Positions 8,779 through 17,998 of a stretch of DNA of 64,000 nucleotides are shown in pieces (within the stretch, counting starts at the first letter, position 1; the number at the start of each line of letters is the position of its first letter). The notes under the pieces were generated by a model. It was not told the DNA's origin. It made no database searches and saw nothing but the letters and a program-made list of their open reading frames with translations. Made by a program: the position numbers and the translations under genes. The stretch is from CAYWXK01 sp964462515 (GTDB lineage: Bacteria > Planctomycetota > Phycisphaerae > Sedimentisphaerales > Anaerobacaceae), in the NCBI GenBank assembly GCA_964462515.1, contig CAYWXK010000018.1, positions 17,548 to 81,547 of the forward strand, read 5' to 3'.

Positions 8779-10666
8779 AATTGATTTCCTCTGGCGAAAG
8801 TTCCTGCCATAAACCCTTTTCGTTCACTTTCAGAAGTCCCATATCCCGCTGCAGTTCCAGCTCTGCTATTCGGTAATTCACAACCGCTGCGGTCAGTTGG
8901 TTCTGCGCCGAGAGCAGCGCATCCTGGGCCTCCAGCAAATTACGTATCTCTACTCTTCCTGCCTCAAGAAAAAGGGTGCTGCTTCGCACTCTTTTTTCTG
9001 CGACTACAACCGACTGGGCCTGAATCTTCAGACTCTCCCGCGACTCCAGCAGCGTCCGCAATTCATTACGAATGGCCAGCTTGATTTGGTCATCAAGCGT
9101 CTGGACACTCCTCGCGGCCCGCTCCAGGTCCATAAGACTTTTCCGATAGGCGTTCCGCTCGGCTGTCCTCTCGATAGGTAAATCCAGCGACAATAGTGCC
9201 GCATATTGCCCCCCATTAATGTGCAGATTACCGTCGTCGTCATTATCTGAGAAGTTCGCTGACCCTCCGAGGTTCAGTCCCGCTCCCAGAGCATCGGCCT
9301 TTACCACGACCTGTCTCTGCGCATCATAGACCGCACCGACGGTTGCCTGCAAATCCAGCCGGTTTTCCAGAGCTAACTTTACCGCCACCGGCTCGTTCAT
9401 TTCAAACGGCCCAGCGTCTTCATAGCTCGGAGGCACCAACTCTACTGGAGTGTCTGCGGGAGGGGCCGTCCCGGACGCCTCACCCCGCGGTGTAAACCTT
9501 ATCTGCTCAAGTATCTTTGTTGCACGGCCTCGCAACTGCTCCAGGTCGTTCGGGTCAAGCCCAATTCGGGCATCGGTCGGCAGACCTATGGTATTCTTGA
9601 ATGAGTCCAGCCGGCTCTTTAATTGCTCTTGAGCGGATATCCAGCTATTACGGGCACTCAGTTCTCGCTGCACCGCTTGGTCCACCTCGATTTCACGTAT
9701 TCGACCGGCGTCTCCTCGTCTCCGTGACCACCGGGCCGATGCAACTGCACTGCGGTAGTTCTTCTCCGCATTTACCACAGTATCCATCTGACGTAGAACC
9801 GAGAAGTATTCCCGCGCAATACCGACGGAAAATGTTTGCTTATAGCGCTCGAAATTCCAAATCTGGTAAAGGACGTTTCGTTCCGCCTGCGTCAAAGGCT
9901 CTGTCACAATATGCCGCCCCGAACCTCTCAACAATGGCACCGATACCGATGCGTCGGCAGCAAGACCCAGGCGCGATGAACCACCTTGAGTCAGCAAATT
10001 CGCCAGGTCTATCGCCATCGCCGTGCTCAGGTCAACTCCGTTCTTCAACCTTCGACTGACTCCCGCACTTGCGCTGTTTTCAACATTGGTAACAGTGTCA
10101 TCTCCGGTGGTATTAACGTTGAGATTGCTCTCCGCCTGTGCATTGAATATGTTTCGGAAGTAGTTTCGCTGCAAATCGAGGTCCAACGCGGCTCGAAAAA
10201 TGTCTTCTTTACGTGACTGGTAATCAGAGCTATTGTGCGCCCCAATCTGAAGGACATCTATCAGAGAAAGCTTCAGGGACTTATTCAGCTCGACCGGTAT
10301 ATTTGCATCGGAAGAAGTGGATGACGGCGGATAATCCTTTTCAGGCCAGTGCGGAATCGGCTGAAGCTTATCCGTGCCTAAGGAAGCATCACTCGAATAG
10401 AGCAGGTTCTGTTCATCTAAAAGCCGACGTCGCAGAATATCGCTCGGACGTTCCAGGCTTAAAGGCTCGGTTCTCCCCAAGGCCTCTTTTTGCTTTTGCG
10501 TAACGATGTTTGAGGCCACCTTATCGGCCTTGGCCCTATAATGTTCGGGACTGCATCCGCCGATAATGCCAAATAACACCGCTGCGCACAGCCCCCAGAA
10601 TAGCAGCGCCATCGTTCCAGTCTTGCAAAATATAAAATTTTTTGCCGTCACAGCTACCTTTAACAT
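8768..10666 (-). CDS. TolC family outer-membrane efflux protein
   Basis: A 632-residue protein if it starts at the ATG at 10666; a TTG at 10711 would add 15 residues, and neither has a well-spaced ribosome site. A signal sequence ends in a lipobox-like FGIIGGC followed by SPEHYRAKA, so it is probably a lipoprotein, as many TolC-family factors are. The rest shows the duplicated outer-membrane-factor pattern: long helices with repeated R, A, Q and L-rich segments and a C-terminal LLEAQDALLSAQNQLTAAVV signature. It forms the outer-membrane channel for the exporter encoded by the three following genes. First gene of the operon. Confidence 0.88.
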   Translation of the reverse strand: MLKVAVTAKNFIFCKTGTMALLFWGLCAAVLFGIIGGCSPEHYRAKADKVASNIVTQKQKEALGRTEPLSLERPSDILRRRLLDEQNLLYSSDASLGTDKLQPIPHWPEKDYPPSSTSSDANIPVELNKSLKLSLIDVLQIGAHNSSDYQSRKEDIFRAALDLDLQRNYFRNIFNAQAESNLNVNTTGDDTVTNVENSASAGVSRRLKNGVDLSTAMAIDLANLLTQGGSSRLGLAADASVSVPLLRGSGRHIVTEPLTQAERNVLYQIWNFERYKQTFSVGIAREYFSVLRQMDTVVNAEKNYRSAVASARWSRRRGDAGRIREIEVDQAVQRELSARNSWISAQEQLKSRLDSFKNTIGLPTDARIGLDPNDLEQLRGRATKILEQIRFTPRGEASGTAPPADTPVELVPPSYEDAGPFEMNEPVAVKLALENRLDLQATVGAVYDAQRQVVVKADALGAGLNLGGSANFSDNDDDGNLHINGGQYAALLSLDLPIERTAERNAYRKSLMDLERAARSVQTLDDQIKLAIRNELRTLLESRESLKIQAQSVVVAEKRVRSSTLFLEAGRVEIRNLLEAQDALLSAQNQLTAAVVNYRIAELELQRDMGLLKVNEKGLWQELSPEEINYGS

Positions 10667-10721
10667 ATTGCAAATTGCCACGGGCTTTGCCTTAAATAAC
10701 CCTCCGCCCAAATTCTATACC

Positions 10722-10750
10722 ATTATATAACAAAAGCTTATCAATTGAAA
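10722..10750 (-). promoter_or_regulatory. Probable promoter of the efflux operon
   Basis: On the minus strand a perfect TATAAT (10727-10722) is followed about 56 bp later by the chosen ATG of the TolC-like gene. Seventeen bases upstream is a weak -35 (TTTCAA). The AT-rich context and position fit a sigma70-type promoter; the -35 is poor. Confidence 0.45.
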
Positions 10751-10948
10751 GCCCAAATCATCCTACCCCTACCCACTAAACGCTATACGCCTACTTTTGC
10801 CTTGTGCACTTACAATACACTTTCACCACTGAAAAATAGACGCTTTCGCCCCCAAAATTATTGCCTAAAACCTGCAAAATACCTATTGCAAAGCCGTTTC
10901 CCTGTTGACCGACCATATTACGAACTATGAACTCTTCGGGAAATTTTA

Positions 10949-10977
10949 TTGCAAAATAGCCTCGTAAAGTGTAAACT
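10949..10977 (+). promoter_or_regulatory. Promoter of tRNA-Cys
   Basis: TTGCAA (10949-10954), a 17-bp spacer and TAAACT (10972-10977) stand 17 bp before the mature tRNA start, as expected for a short tRNA leader. Confidence 0.5.
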
Positions 10978-10994
10978 TAAAATGATTTCGCTAT

Positions 10995-11068
10995 GGCGGC
11001 GTAGCCAAGTGGACAAAGGCGACGGTTTGCAAAACCGTTATTCGTGGGTTCGACTCCCACCGCCGCCT
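10995..11068 (+). tRNA. tRNA-Cys (GCA)
   Basis: A 74-nt cloverleaf: acceptor GGCGGCG pairs with CGCCGCC, the anticodon stem ACGGT/ACCGT encloses loop TTGCAAA with anticodon GCA, and the T-arm contains GTGGG-TTCGACT-CCCAC. The discriminator base is U, the normal identity element for cysteine. CCA is not encoded. A tRNA with this anticodon reads UGC and UGU. No other RNA gene is adjacent. Confidence 0.95.
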
Positions 11069-11169
11069 CTTCCATCCAATGCTATAAAAATAATTCGCTT
11101 GACTTCTCAAAAGCCCACCGATATTATTATCGCACCAGCGTTGATATTTCGTCTGACGAGGTATGATAT

Positions 11170-11189
11170 ACGAAATACGATATACGAAC
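11170..11189. repeat. 20-bp dispersed repeat, copy 1
   Basis: ACGAAATACGATATACGAAC occurs here just before the FHA gene and again, identical over 20 bp, at 13398-13417 before the GH5-like gene. In both places it is followed by a single variable base and ACGAG, then within ~45 bp by the start codon. Confidence 0.7.
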
Positions 11190-11214
11190 GACGAGATACG
11201 AGCGAGGAACTATT

Positions 11215-11583
11215 ATGGCTTCTTTAATCATTACATCCGGCACGCAAACGGGCGATTATTATCCTCTTGGCCAGCGAACAAGCGTCATCGGCAGAGCCGA
11301 GGCGCTCCCTATTCAGATTTTAGACGACCTGATTTCGCGCAGGCATATGCAAATCCGCTACGACAAGGACAAAAAGCAGTATTTCGCCCTCGATATGAGA
11401 AGTAAGCACGGCGTCTTTATAAACGCCAAAAGAATCATCGTAGAGACTACCTTGGTCGATGGCGATGAAATCCTTATCGGCCAGACGACTCTAATGTTCA
11501 CCGAAAAAGACTTCAATGACCGTGAAAGCGCGCTGTCACATTTCAAAAAAGTCGGCGAACGCTCCCGCCCAACTCGACTTTAG
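11215..11583 (+). CDS. FHA domain protein
   Basis: A 122-residue single-domain forkhead-associated protein. The motifs run in order: VIGRAEALPIQILDDLISRRH (GR and SxxH phosphothreonine-binding residues), a KHGVFINAKRI segment corresponding to the NG loop (here IN-A rather than NG), and LVDGDEILIG. FHA domains bind phosphothreonine peptides from Ser/Thr kinases; no kinase gene is nearby, so the partner is unknown. GAGGAA precedes the ATG. There is no signal peptide, so it is cytoplasmic. Confidence 0.88.
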   Translation: MASLIITSGTQTGDYYPLGQRTSVIGRAEALPIQILDDLISRRHMQIRYDKDKKQYFALDMRSKHGVFINAKRIIVETTLVDGDEILIGQTTLMFTEKDFNDRESALSHFKKVGERSRPTRL

Positions 11584-11764
11584 TCCGCAACGGCAGATAC
11601 AAAGGAAGACTTGTTTGTCGAGTTCGATGGGATATACGGGATTTATACTCTTGGCCACCGGAGTTTTTCTTTATGCGCCCTCTTGTGAATGAATACTGGC
11701 ACATAATTTACTTTGACAAAACGCTTGATGAGACATTTTCAATTTCTTAGGAATATGATAATCT

Positions 11765-12817
11765 ATGAAGTGCAACAAGTTATTTATGTTCATGATAAGA
11801 CTTATCGTAGGGGTAGTTGTGGTTCTCGTCATTTGGAGACCACTACGAAATATTGCTTTTACGTTTGCACAGGGTCAGGACTGGGCTTTTGATTTAGGCG
11901 ATAGTTACGAACTGGCTGGGCCGGGACTCCATATAATTTACTGGCCGTCAGAAGAAAGAGAGAACGTTGGGCCTGAGAAGGTAATTCCTGGGCCAGTGGT
12001 CGAATTTGCTCTGAGCGGTCCATGGATAATTGGTAGGACGGGAGATGAATGGTTCGCCGTCAATAAGAGAACGCATCAGGTGCACTATCCTCGCACAAAA
12101 GAACAGTTGCAGACCATTACAGGTCTTGACATTTCGTCTATCAAGATGGAGACAGACCCTATGCCATACCTGATCGTGCGACCACAGGCATTAGCTGCCA
12201 AGGCCTCCGCAAACCGTTTCTGCTGGGTCTTACTTTTTGTCGTGCCTGCTTTCTTGGGTTTTGCCCCCTATGTCCCGAGAGCATTAGGAGCAAAAGGAAT
12301 AACCAGGATAGGTTACCTTTGTGCTTGGATAGCGGTATCTGGTCTTGCCTGGATTGTTTGTCAAGGAGTAACGCAAGTCTATAATCTTGATTCTAACTAC
12401 TTTTTGGAGGGATGGCCTGGTTGGATTGTAAAGCTGGACCGACTAAATAAGACTAGAACTTATGTTCTTGATTTTGAAAGTGCAGTTGGCAAATTCGCGG
12501 TTTTAGACAACTTTATTATCGGCAAAACCTATATGGGAAGATGGTTCGCAATAAACAGAAAAACCCACAAGGTGTGGTATCCATACGAATCAAAAAAGGA
12601 GTTAGAATCAACTGCTGGTGTTACATTTTCCGACTCTCAACTAATAACCTCTTTTCCTTGGTCACGACTGGTTGTTCACTTGCGTACTACAATTGCACTT
12701 CCATTAATCTGGTTGTTTTTCGCTACCGCTTTGATTGGTTTTCGTCGAACTGGAAGAGGCATCAAGTTAGCGTGCAAATGGGCCCAAAAATTAGTGAAAA
12801 AACCAGCAGTGAGCTGA
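11765..12817 (+). CDS. Membrane protein with internal domain duplication, unknown function
   Basis: A 350-residue protein I do not recognise. Membrane segments lie near residues 8-25, 152-170, 183-203 and 307-325. It is built of two similar halves. WIIGRTGDEWFAVNKRTHQV in the first half corresponds to IIGKTYMGRWFAINRKTHKV in the second, and both continue into an HYPRTKEQL or WYPYESKKEL segment and an xTG/xAG-xxF/I-S motif. Each half therefore carries one helix pair and one extracytoplasmic domain. The neighbours give no functional hint; the gene downstream is an RHS remnant. Confidence 0.7.
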   Translation: MKCNKLFMFMIRLIVGVVVVLVIWRPLRNIAFTFAQGQDWAFDLGDSYELAGPGLHIIYWPSEERENVGPEKVIPGPVVEFALSGPWIIGRTGDEWFAVNKRTHQVHYPRTKEQLQTITGLDISSIKMETDPMPYLIVRPQALAAKASANRFCWVLLFVVPAFLGFAPYVPRALGAKGITRIGYLCAWIAVSGLAWIVCQGVTQVYNLDSNYFLEGWPGWIVKLDRLNKTRTYVLDFESAVGKFAVLDNFIIGKTYMGRWFAINRKTHKVWYPYESKKELESTAGVTFSDSQLITSFPWSRLVVHLRTTIALPLIWLFFATALIGFRRTGRGIKLACKWAQKLVKKPAVS

Positions 12818-12840
12818 AAAACAGAAATGAGCTGACTGGT

Positions 12841-12972
12841 ATGACGGAATTTATCTACGATGCCCTCGGCAGAAGAATCAGAGAGATAGACTCTGTGGCA
12901 AACAAAATAAACGCTTATTACTACAATGATAACTGGTCCGTCAGAGCCGGATGTGAATATGAAAAGAAATAG
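12841..12972 (+). pseudogene. RHS/YD-repeat fragment
   Basis: A 43-codon open frame beginning MTEFIYDALGRRIREID and containing INAYYYNDNWSV matches the YD-repeat consensus of RHS proteins (YDALGRR..., YYYND). Complete RHS proteins are hundreds to thousands of residues long, so this is a decayed scrap. Its end overlaps the start of the next lipoprotein. Confidence 0.6.
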
Positions 12973-13320
12973 GTTAGCCTTCAAATTTACTTTAGTGAGT
13001 CTTATTCTGTTGTTGACGATTGGCTGCCGTCAGCAAGCGGCGAAAGTCCCAAACATAAAACAAACGGCTGAATCACCTGCTCAAGTAGTGCAAGCCATCA
13101 AACCTCAAGAAACCACCACAGAGAAACCACCACAGAGAAAACACCACAGATTAATAACCTGTTGCCGAGAATTTCTTTTGAAAAAACGGTTTGCGATTTA
13201 GGCGACGTTGGCCAGGACACGAAAAACACCTGCGAGTTCAAATTCACAAATACCGGCCAGGGCCTATTAAAGATAGGAAATATCAAACGCACCTGTGGCT
13301 GCACAGTAACGTTAAAATAA
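12959..13320 (+). pseudogene. DUF1573-type lipoprotein, frameshifted in a 14-bp tandem repeat
   Basis: The first frame encodes a lipoprotein signal (MKRNRLAFKFTLVSLILLLT then IGC) and a linker, and stops at 13201. A second frame carries the start of a DUF1573 domain: RISFEKTVCDLGDVG, NTCEFKFTNTGQGLLKI and RTCGCTVTLK, ending at TAA 13318-13320. The switch falls in a tandem repeat of AAACCACCACAGAG at 13110-13123 and 13124-13137, with a third, imperfect copy from 13138. Removing exactly one 14-bp unit would join the two frames with no stop. DUF1573 domains are Ig-like, periplasmic or surface, and common in Planctomycetota. The domain end is also short. Confidence 0.75.
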
Positions 13321-13432
13321 GATAGTTGTTCAATGTAATTTCACAAAGAGCCGATAAAATCGGGTAGCACCGGAATTTATGAGCAAAGTCGGAACAAACG
13401 AAATACGATATACGAACCACGAGGTATGAATT

Positions 13433-14470
13433 ATGAACCAAATGACATTATTAAAAAGCGTTATCATATTGATTGTTTTTACATCCGCGCTTGCAACACA
13501 AGCCAGCCAACCTAAATCAACCACGCTCGCCATCGAAGGCACCTGCTTTACAATCAATGGCAAACCGACCTTTCTTTTCGGCTTAAGCTACTATGGCGCC
13601 CTCGGAGCATCAAAGCAGTTTATTACCGCAGACCTCGATGACATGCAAAAGCTCGGCATAAACTGGATTCGTGTCTGGGCCACCTGGGCAGCCTTCGACA
13701 ACGATGTCGCCGCCGTCGATGGCAAAGGCAATCCAAGAGAACCATACCTGTCGAACCTCAAATGGCTTGTCTCCGAATGTGATAAGCGAGGCATCATAGT
13801 CGATGTTACCCTCAGCCGAGGCAATGGCATTGTTGGTGAACCCCGTCTCCAAACAACCGACACACACCGCCAGGCGGTCGAGACAATCGTCTCGGCGTTA
13901 AAACCTTACCACAACTGGTATCTCGACCTCGCCAACGAGCGAAACATAAAAGACAAACGTTTTGTCGGTTTCGATGAATTGCAAAAGTCGCGCGATGCCG
14001 CAAAACGCATCGACCCCGCCCGGCTCATCACCGCCTCGCACGCAGGCGACATCTCCCGTGAAGAACTAAAAGATTATCTCGAAAAGGTCCGCGTGGACTT
14101 CATAAGTCCGCATCGACCAAGAGACCCCGACTCCCCACACCAAACTGAAGAAAAATCAAAACAGTATCTATCTCGGATAAAAGAGCTTGGTAAATCTATC
14201 CCCCTGCACTATCAGGAGCCATTCCGAAGAGGCTTCACCAAAGACTGGGACCCAAACTCCACCGATTTTGTCGATGATGCCCGCGCCGCCTTAAGTGGCG
14301 GCGCAGCAGGCTGGTGCCTCCACAATGGCGATAGCCGTCACACTTCTGATGGCAAACCCCGCCGCTCATTTGATATGCGCGACAGCCGACTCTTTGACCA
14401 GTTCGACAGCGAGGAAAAATCCGCCCTCCAATCCCTTTCTAAAATCTTTACTCCAAAAACTCATAACTAA
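13433..14470 (+). CDS. Secreted GH5-like cellulase-family TIM-barrel protein
   Basis: A 345-residue protein with a cleavable signal peptide (LLKSVIILIVFTSALATQAS). The N-terminal strand NGKPTFLFGLSYYGALG and helix LGINWIRVWATWAAF match the start of GH5/GH-A clan barrels that begin with a 'new food' substrate pocket. YLDLANERNI contains the asparagine-glutamate pair expected for the acid/base residue, about E169. Later barrel strands are VRVDFISPHRP and IPLHYQEPFRRG, whose glutamate is the candidate nucleophile. Probably a periplasmic or surface glycosidase; substrate unknown. It stands alone, convergent with the DUF4091 gene. Confidence 0.75.
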   Translation: MNQMTLLKSVIILIVFTSALATQASQPKSTTLAIEGTCFTINGKPTFLFGLSYYGALGASKQFITADLDDMQKLGINWIRVWATWAAFDNDVAAVDGKGNPREPYLSNLKWLVSECDKRGIIVDVTLSRGNGIVGEPRLQTTDTHRQAVETIVSALKPYHNWYLDLANERNIKDKRFVGFDELQKSRDAAKRIDPARLITASHAGDISREELKDYLEKVRVDFISPHRPRDPDSPHQTEEKSKQYLSRIKELGKSIPLHYQEPFRRGFTKDWDPNSTDFVDDARAALSGGAAGWCLHNGDSRHTSDGKPRRSFDMRDSRLFDQFDSEEKSALQSLSKIFTPKTHN

Positions 14471-14570
14471 ATGCTCAAAACTGAAAAATTCCCCGCCGAT
14501 ATACCAACTTTGAGCATCAAGCATCGAGCTTCTAACTATGAAACAAGAACAATGAACTACAAACCGTGAA

Positions 14571-17213
14571 CTACAAACCTTCCACCAGTTTCGCCGCCGC
14601 TTCTCTCATCCGCCGAAATGCCTCCGGCGAAACCTCATTATACATCGCTGTCCCGGCATCTGCATCTGATTCTTTAACAACATCTCCGGACAAATTCAGG
14701 TAACTATCTATAAATGACCGAAGCTCGCCATCGGTCAGCTTCAGCTTCTTTCGCAGCAATTCCAGATACTCAATATCCTGTTCTGCCCGCCGATAACTTT
14801 TTAGTCTCATCGAATGATGTATCTCAGTATTCCCATCTGGTTTTCTGTCAAATATAAATAGTCCGAGCTGGTCCGCCTTCTTCATCGCCTCTCCGCTCTT
14901 ATCAGCCGTCTGCCACGGCACCAGCCCTTTCGCCCCGTTGCGATACGCCCACAAAGCCCACGCCTGTGTCTGCCGATTCGACTCCTCAACACGATTAGTT
15001 GTGCCATACACCCGGATAGTCTCACCCGTCTGCTCTGCGCGGTCCGCAATTATCCGTTGATACTGCCGCATCGCATCGCTGCTGACCACCCACAAATCCG
15101 CCTTGCTCAAAAGCTGTCCGCAGTCAAATTCTGGTCGGGAAATATCTATCCGGTATTGCAGCCGAATAGGGCAAGTTTCTCCCTTTGCCTGCCTGACTAA
15201 ATCACCATAATACGCCAGCGCCCGGCAGTCCCAGTATTCGGCAGGCTCATCCAGTACCCACGGACTTCTGGCCGCATCATCCAATCTGCCTTTATTATTT
15301 AGATAAATCTGAAAACCGGTTTTTGCCCATCCTTGTTTCTGTGCAACCGAAATAAAATCCCGCACAATATTCACGAACGTCTGGCTATACTCCGGTTTTT
15401 CTTTGAACGCCTCATACGCATCCGGATTTCTATTAAAGTAAGCCCGCACGTTCAATGGCCAGCTCTCGTGAAATGTTAAATAAAACCCCGGCCCTGGAAC
15501 CTGCCCGCGGTGCCCATCCTTAAAATAGCTTCCCGATAAATAAGGTCCAAAAACACTAATAAAGTCATCCCAGTACGCCTGCTTTGCCCCGGGCTTGATA
15601 TTGTTATATCGCTTCTCATCCATTCTCTGCCCGTCCGCCATCATCATATCCAGGTTGCACTTTCGCGCCCCCGGCGCCGCCGTGCGGTGCGAATAATGTA
15701 AAATATTGCAATGCACCCGATGCTCGTATGCAATCTCCTGTAGTCGATAAAATTCGCTCACCTTGTCCGGCATCGCGTATGTATTCATTTCGCAAAGGAA
15801 ACTGGCCTCCCGCGGAATCGCAAAATTGCGAACACGCAGCTCAATCGGAATTTGCCTCCCATCCGAAACGCTGAAAGCCCCCTTTATAATTTTCTGCTCG
15901 CACTCAAACGGCACAAAAACATCCACGCACACAACTGTCGCCTTCTCCACATTTATTTCCAAATCCTGAAATGGCACCAGCGGGTCGGGAATAAACCCCT
16001 TTTCAGATTGAACATAAAGCCCCTTCCACATTTCTGTCCGGGTGCCGTCCAGCTCACATTGCACCGCTGCCTTACGCTCGCCCTTAAGCAAAACCTGAAA
16101 GTCCACCACCTCGCCTTTTGCCGCCGTCAGAGTAATCTTTTCCCCGTCATATATCTCATTTCGTCTCAGATAATCTTCCGCAAGTTCTCCAACTGCTTTG
16201 CCGTTTATATCATACTTGTCCAGAACCGGAATAACCGCAATGTCACTACGTCCCGCACCAGCCGATTGTATCGGCCCAATCTCCGGCAGCTCAATTACCC
16301 GTTGACGTGGAACCTCGCCTCTAATTGTTACTGCCTCAGATTTTTTGCCCACCCGGCTTACGGTAATAACCTTGATTTCCACACTCTCTCCGGGTTTTAA
16401 CGGGATATCGCGGATAGGAATTGTCTGGATTTCCCCCGGCTTCACAAATAGAATGTTCCATCTCGGCAGGGGGGTCGAATTGATTTGCACTTCGTAAGCA
16501 AAACCATTTTTCGGCCCGCGCAATTGAAGCCGCATACTCTCAGAGTCGCCGCGATGAGTAATATTTAATTCGCTCGCCGGCTCCGGCATCGGCTCATCAC
16601 CGCCAAAAGTTACTATGATATAGGGACATTTGTCCCGCTCCTCCCGCGAGAAAATCCGCGGATTGCGCGAATAGTCACAGCTCGACTCGTGAATAGTCAA
16701 ACCGTATGCCGCGCCGATTATATTCGCGTGCACCAAATCCGGCTCAATCTCCCAATGATACACCCCATCTTTCAGAATGCTTTTCGCCTGGCAGACTAAA
16801 GAAAAACTGTTCCCACCGGTTACAGCAGGAAATCGGCAGCTCGGCCAGCCCCACCCCGCATAACCCTGCTTGCCGCTCGTTAAAGCGCAACTTCTGTGCT
16901 CATCCCACTCTGCCGCAATCGTCGAAATTGTTACCGCATCGATTGTCTCATCTACCTGATGACATACCAGAACCGCTGACTGGATGCGCCTCCCCTGCAG
17001 CTTATCAAAATCAAAGTCCATAGCAACCAAATGCTGATTGTCTTTGATGCGTATCCTGTTTTGACTGCCGGCGTTGAGACCGAACTCGCCTTCAACCAGC
17101 ACAATTGAATTGTCCGCCGTCGCCTCGAGTCGCGTCTGTGCTTCAGCGGATGTCGCTGCTGTCGTCAAAATAATAAATAGTAAATAGAAAATGGAGCCCC
17201 ACGGGCCGAGCAC
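14571..17213 (-). CDS. Secreted DUF4091 glycoside-hydrolase-like protein
   Basis: Starts at GTG 17213 because AAAGGAGGT lies 5 bases upstream. A longer open frame (to 17429) would put 72 repeat-encoded residues before the signal peptide. Signal peptide about residues 1-25 (SIFYLLFIILTTAATSAEA). Residues about 30-210 form a beta-sandwich resembling DNRLRE-type modules. Then come linker beta-domains and, from about residue 480, a DUF4091 region with barrel segments such as FYLTFHESWPLN, SPWVLDEPAEYWD (DEP), DLWVVSSDAM and ALWAYRNGAKGLVPWQT. DUF4091 proteins are thought to be glycosidases of unknown specificity. 880 residues; monocistronic. Confidence 0.8.
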   Translation of the reverse strand: MLGPWGSIFYLLFIILTTAATSAEAQTRLEATADNSIVLVEGEFGLNAGSQNRIRIKDNQHLVAMDFDFDKLQGRRIQSAVLVCHQVDETIDAVTISTIAAEWDEHRSCALTSGKQGYAGWGWPSCRFPAVTGGNSFSLVCQAKSILKDGVYHWEIEPDLVHANIIGAAYGLTIHESSCDYSRNPRIFSREERDKCPYIIVTFGGDEPMPEPASELNITHRGDSESMRLQLRGPKNGFAYEVQINSTPLPRWNILFVKPGEIQTIPIRDIPLKPGESVEIKVITVSRVGKKSEAVTIRGEVPRQRVIELPEIGPIQSAGAGRSDIAVIPVLDKYDINGKAVGELAEDYLRRNEIYDGEKITLTAAKGEVVDFQVLLKGERKAAVQCELDGTRTEMWKGLYVQSEKGFIPDPLVPFQDLEINVEKATVVCVDVFVPFECEQKIIKGAFSVSDGRQIPIELRVRNFAIPREASFLCEMNTYAMPDKVSEFYRLQEIAYEHRVHCNILHYSHRTAAPGARKCNLDMMMADGQRMDEKRYNNIKPGAKQAYWDDFISVFGPYLSGSYFKDGHRGQVPGPGFYLTFHESWPLNVRAYFNRNPDAYEAFKEKPEYSQTFVNIVRDFISVAQKQGWAKTGFQIYLNNKGRLDDAARSPWVLDEPAEYWDCRALAYYGDLVRQAKGETCPIRLQYRIDISRPEFDCGQLLSKADLWVVSSDAMRQYQRIIADRAEQTGETIRVYGTTNRVEESNRQTQAWALWAYRNGAKGLVPWQTADKSGEAMKKADQLGLFIFDRKPDGNTEIHHSMRLKSYRRAEQDIEYLELLRKKLKLTDGELRSFIDSYLNLSGDVVKESDADAGTAMYNEVSPEAFRRMREAAAKLVEGL

Positions 17214-17668
17214 GTTGCACCTCCTTTTCTTCCGTCTTCGCGTAGCCTGCTTCGGCGGGCGAAGCAACGTAGGCGGAATCCGCCGAAGAGATGGAGGTAC
17301 CATAGGCATTGCCCGTGGGGATCCGTTTTGACTGTTTGAACTTGTCTTCTGATGACTATTTATATAACGGCCCCTGATTAAAACTATTTTGAATATGTGA
17401 ATTTTGCCACAGCCCATCACATTATCCACCGGTCCAAGTTTCCGGAAGTATTATACTGGTTTGGTAATAAATCCGAAATAGAGGGATAAAGCGCATTACG
17501 AACCGTGTTATATACATAGTAATAGTTATGCACCACAGACAGATGGCCAATACGCTGCGACGTCCGAGAATGTCAAGTCTCTTTTTTTTAGCGATGCGGA
17601 TATTTCGGTTGTGCTCTAATCTGCGTCTAAAGAAGTGTGCTCTGACAGTCGATAAAGCCTGAGGAAAT
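17214..17668. other. Gene-free stretch upstream of the DUF4091 gene
   Basis: Contains the DUF4091 ribosome site and a palindromic repeat at about 17257-17295 (CTTCGGCGG / CCGCCGAAG arms around CGAAGCAACGTAGG-like sequence). Beyond that I see no gene, RNA or clear promoter; open frames here are short and without ribosome sites. Confidence 0.5.
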
Positions 17669-17699
17669 AGCCTTCCAATCTGCATAGATTGGAAAGGCT
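17669..17699. other. Strong free-standing hairpin
   Basis: AGCCTTCCAATCT faces AGATTGGAAAGGCT across a 4-base loop (GCAT), with one bulged base. No run of T follows on either strand, so it is not a standard terminator. A short open frame starts 27 bp further on. Confidence 0.6.
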
Positions 17700-17725
17700 G
17701 TGTGATTGAGAGCAGAGAGCGCAAA

Positions 17726-17890
17726 ATGAAAAGACCGGTTAAAAAAAGACGGCTGATTAAGTTCAGGCACAGGGTAGATAATCAAATCGACTGTCACAGT
17801 TGGGCAACCAAAATGGAAATACACCGGCTATTGTCAGGCAAGCCCGATATAAAATTGGCCCACAAAGCAATCGCCAACGTGGCTGATTAG
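17726..17890 (+). CDS. Possible small basic protein (54 aa)
   Basis: The ATG opens MKRPVKKRRLIKFRHRVDNQ, a strongly basic N-terminus, followed by a less basic part ending KLAHKAIANVAD. The ribosome site is weak (AGAGAGCG). It resembles no family I know. The skewed composition and its position after a hairpin make it worth listing, but it may not be expressed. Confidence 0.25.
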   Translation: MKRPVKKRRLIKFRHRVDNQIDCHSWATKMEIHRLLSGKPDIKLAHKAIANVAD

Positions 17891-17998
17891 CGTATATAAA
17901 CATTTTAATTTGTGCTTTGCTTATTTTTGCCTGTTAGCTTTTCCCCGGCAGCCTTTAGGTTGTTTTCCTTGTGCCTATCAAATCATTTTCAGTCAGCC

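Noticed and set aside
11711..11764. TTGACA at about 11719 as a promoter for the duplicated membrane protein
   Set aside because: No acceptable -10 sequence stands 16-18 bases downstream.
14571..17429. Longer DUF4091 protein starting at 17429
   Set aside because: The extra 72 residues are repeat-encoded, precede the signal peptide, and the GTG at 17213 has an ideal ribosome site.
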